Below, piece after piece: positions 62,471 to 64,000 of a stretch of 64,000 bases of DNA (the first letter of the stretch is position 1; each line of letters opens with the position of its first letter). The notes below the pieces were generated by a model. It was not told the DNA's origin. It did not search any database and worked only from the letters and a program-made list of their open reading frames with translations. The position numbers were made by a program, and so were the translations under genes. Location: positions 1 through 64,000 of the forward strand of contig JBCDKM010000012.1 of the NCBI GenBank assembly GCA_038746605.1. Direction: 5' to 3'. Origin of the DNA: Rubricoccus sp038746605. Lineage in GTDB: Bacteria; Bacteroidota; Rhodothermia; Rhodothermales; Rubricoccaceae.

Positions 62471-64000
62471 CTACTCTTCCAGCCGATACACACCGTACAC
62501 CCCATCCAGCCGTCCGATCCGCTTGATGATGCGCTGGAGTTGCCCGAGGTCGGACACATAAAGACCAACGATCCCCTCGAACATGCCATCTTCTCCCGCG
62601 ATGGTAATCGAGCGGATGTTCGTCTTGAGGTTCTTCGAGATGACCGTCGTGAGGTCGCTCACGAGGCCGACGCGGTCCTCGCCCACGATGCGCAGCGCGG
62701 CTACAAACTGCACGTCCTTCTGCCGACTCCATTCCACGTCGATCACGCGCTCAGCCCTCTCCAGCAGCAGGTGCGGCGCGTTCTTGCAGTTGGCGCGGTG
62801 GATTTTGATCGCGCCGGTCTTGGAGATGTAGCCGAACACCTCATCGCCGGGGATGGGCGTGCAGCAGGTCGCGTACTCCACGGCCATGTCCGTGTGCGCC
62901 TCCCCGTCGATAATGAGGGAGGGCTTGCCGCGCTCCCGGGCCACCTCGGTAAAGCCCTCGGCGATCTCAGCGACCTCCAGGCGAGCAGGACTCTCGCCTG
63001 GACCGGGCTCTGGATCTGGCGTGCTGCGGTTGCGAAGCTGGTCCACAAACTCGGCGGCGTCGTAGAGCCCCGAGCCCACCTCGAAGTAAAGTTGCTGGGT
63101 GGACGGGAACTTGAGTTGCGCGGTCACGCGCTCCACGGTCTGCTTGTCCGCCTCCACGCCCTCACGCCGCATCCGCTTCTCCACCAGCTGGCGACCATGC
63201 TCTACGGCCTTCCGGCGCTTCTCGTTGATCCAGTGACGGATGCGTGTCCTCGCTTTGTGCGTCACTACGAAGCCCATCCAGTCTGGGTTGGGCGTCTGCT
63301 TCTTGGACGTGAGCACCTCGATCTGGTCCCCCGAGGAGAGCCGGTGGGAGAGCGGCACCATCTTGCCGTTGACCTTCGCGCCGATGCAGTGCGCGCCCAC
63401 CTCGGAGTGAATCTGGAAGGCGAAGTCCACGGGCGTGGCGCCGTGCGGGAGGGAAACGAGGTCGCCTCGGGGCGTGAAGACGTAGATCTCCTCGTCGTAG
63501 AGCTGGAGTTGGAAGTCGCGGACGAACTCTCCGGCATCGTCCGGGCGGGGGTTTTCGAGGAGGTCGCGCGCCCAGGCGTACATCGCGTCTAGGTGCGCCT
63601 CGCGCCCGGCCTCCTTGGGCACGACGGCGCCGTCTACCTGTGTGTCGTCCGGCGCCTGCTCTTTGTACTTCCAGTGGGCCGCGACGCCTCGCTCGGCGAT
63701 CTCGTGCATCTCGGCCGTTCGGATCTGGATTTCCACTGGTCGGCCTTCCGGGCCGAGGACGGTCGTGTGGAGGCTCTGGTAGCCATTGCTCTTGGGGCGC
63801 GAGATGAAATCGCGGAAGCGCTCCGGGATGGGCGAGTAGAGGTCGGTGAGCAGCGAGTAGACACGCCAGCAGTCTTCCTTCCCCTTCTTTCCTTCCGTGT
63901 GGAGGATGACGCGGACGGCGAAGAGGTCGTAGATGCCATCCAGGTCTACGTCCTGGCGCTTCATCTTGCGCCAGATGGAATGGATGCTTTTGGGCCGTCC
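62471..64000 (-). CDS. rel: RelA/SpoT-family (p)ppGpp synthetase, C-terminal part
   Basis: 510 codons visible; the gene continues past the window edge. The visible protein starts in the synthetase domain (GRPKSIHSIWRKM, YDLFAVRVI, SRPKSNGYQSLHTTV, VEIQIRT), followed by the TGS domain (IYVFTPRGDLVSLPHGATPV), a helical region, a zinc-finger-like CCTPIPGDE and a C-terminal ACT domain (RIVGEDRVGLVSDLTTVI). Makes (and possibly degrades) the stringent-response alarmone. The N-terminal hydrolase domain lies outside, so mono- or bifunctional activity cannot be judged here. Confidence 0.94.
   Translation of the reverse strand, partial: GRPKSIHSIWRKMKRQDVDLDGIYDLFAVRVILHTEGKKGKEDCWRVYSLLTDLYSPIPERFRDFISRPKSNGYQSLHTTVLGPEGRPVEIQIRTAEMHEIAERGVAAHWKYKEQAPDDTQVDGAVVPKEAGREAHLDAMYAWARDLLENPRPDDAGEFVRDFQLQLYDEEIYVFTPRGDLVSLPHGATPVDFAFQIHSEVGAHCIGAKVNGKMVPLSHRLSSGDQIEVLTSKKQTPNPDWMGFVVTHKARTRIRHWINEKRRKAVEHGRQLVEKRMRREGVEADKQTVERVTAQLKFPSTQQLYFEVGSGLYDAAEFVDQLRNRSTPDPEPGPGESPARLEVAEIAEGFTEVARERGKPSLIIDGEAHTDMAVEYATCCTPIPGDEVFGYISKTGAIKIHRANCKNAPHLLLERAERVIDVEWSRQKDVQFVAALRIVGEDRVGLVSDLTTVISKNLKTNIRSITIAGEDGMFEGIVGLYVSDLGQLQRIIKRIGRLDGVYGVYRLEE

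Overview
The window is high-GC bacterial chromosome. Its type IX secretion (T9SS) type A sorting tails (ending LTVVR or similar), lipoprotein style, fused lycopene cyclase plus Brp/Blh retinal-forming enzyme, and a TAnnTTyG promoter box (a variant of the Bacteroidota TAnnTTTG -7 element) point to Rhodothermota, probably a marine Rubricoccaceae-like organism (Rubrivirga/Rubricoccus type). The taxonomic call is inference; no rRNA gene is present. No tRNA, CRISPR array, insertion sequence or prophage was seen.

Layout. 1-6.2 kb: the 5' end of a large secreted repeat protein, an enoyl-CoA hydratase/isomerase, and two tandem secreted paralogues that carry a sorting-tail-like domain at the N-terminus instead of the C-terminus. 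6.3-12.7 kb: a DUF922 protease-like protein, cobalamin-dependent methionine synthase metH, a DUF1963 protein, and a divergent YiaA/TetR pair with two clear operator palindromes. 12.7-26.9 kb: a run of large secreted T9SS proteins on the minus strand (CSLREA/choice-of-anchor Q, two ELW-repeat propellers, a parallel beta-helix protein, an FG-GAP propeller) interrupted by a Dps-like ferritin. 27-36.6 kb: valS, two small lipoproteins, a cyclic-nucleotide/patatin phospholipase, a diaminopentanoate-dehydrogenase-like enzyme with a Crp/Fnr regulator, a metallo-beta-lactamase-fold lipoprotein and a 2TM protein. 36.8-40.4 kb: a tandemly duplicated two-gene unit, TM-BON-OmpA plus TM-helix-hairpin-helix. 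40.4-47.3 kb: RibD-like reductase with MerR regulator, an esterase-like hydrolase, an Mrr restriction endonuclease, aroB, a YoeB-like toxin with a proline-rich antitoxin, a GNAT enzyme and asd. 47.5-53.4 kb: dxs followed by four small membrane proteins, then the crtY-blh pair (beta-carotene to retinal). 53.5-64 kb: a 1478-residue secreted repeat protein, a SurA/PpiD-like chaperone, def, ruvX, an HU-family protein and the 3' part of a RelA/SpoT gene.

Two genome-wide signals stand out. (1) A palindromic repeat family built on the 9-mer CCGCCTCGG and its complement sits mostly just after stop codons, in two size classes: 20 bp (2-bp centre) and 34 bp (always a 16-bp centre). It probably serves as terminators, and single copies are common inside genes, resembling how DNA-uptake words are distributed. 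(2) A TAnnTTyG box lies 19-28 nt upstream of many start codons and helps to fix starts, including a GTG start for mrr and a possibly leaderless aroB.

The genes are mostly housekeeping plus envelope and secretion functions. The secreted proteins share a repeated C-terminal region of several hundred residues that appears to be an uncharacterised module, with about 600 bp nearly identical between two neighbours (gene conversion or recent copying).
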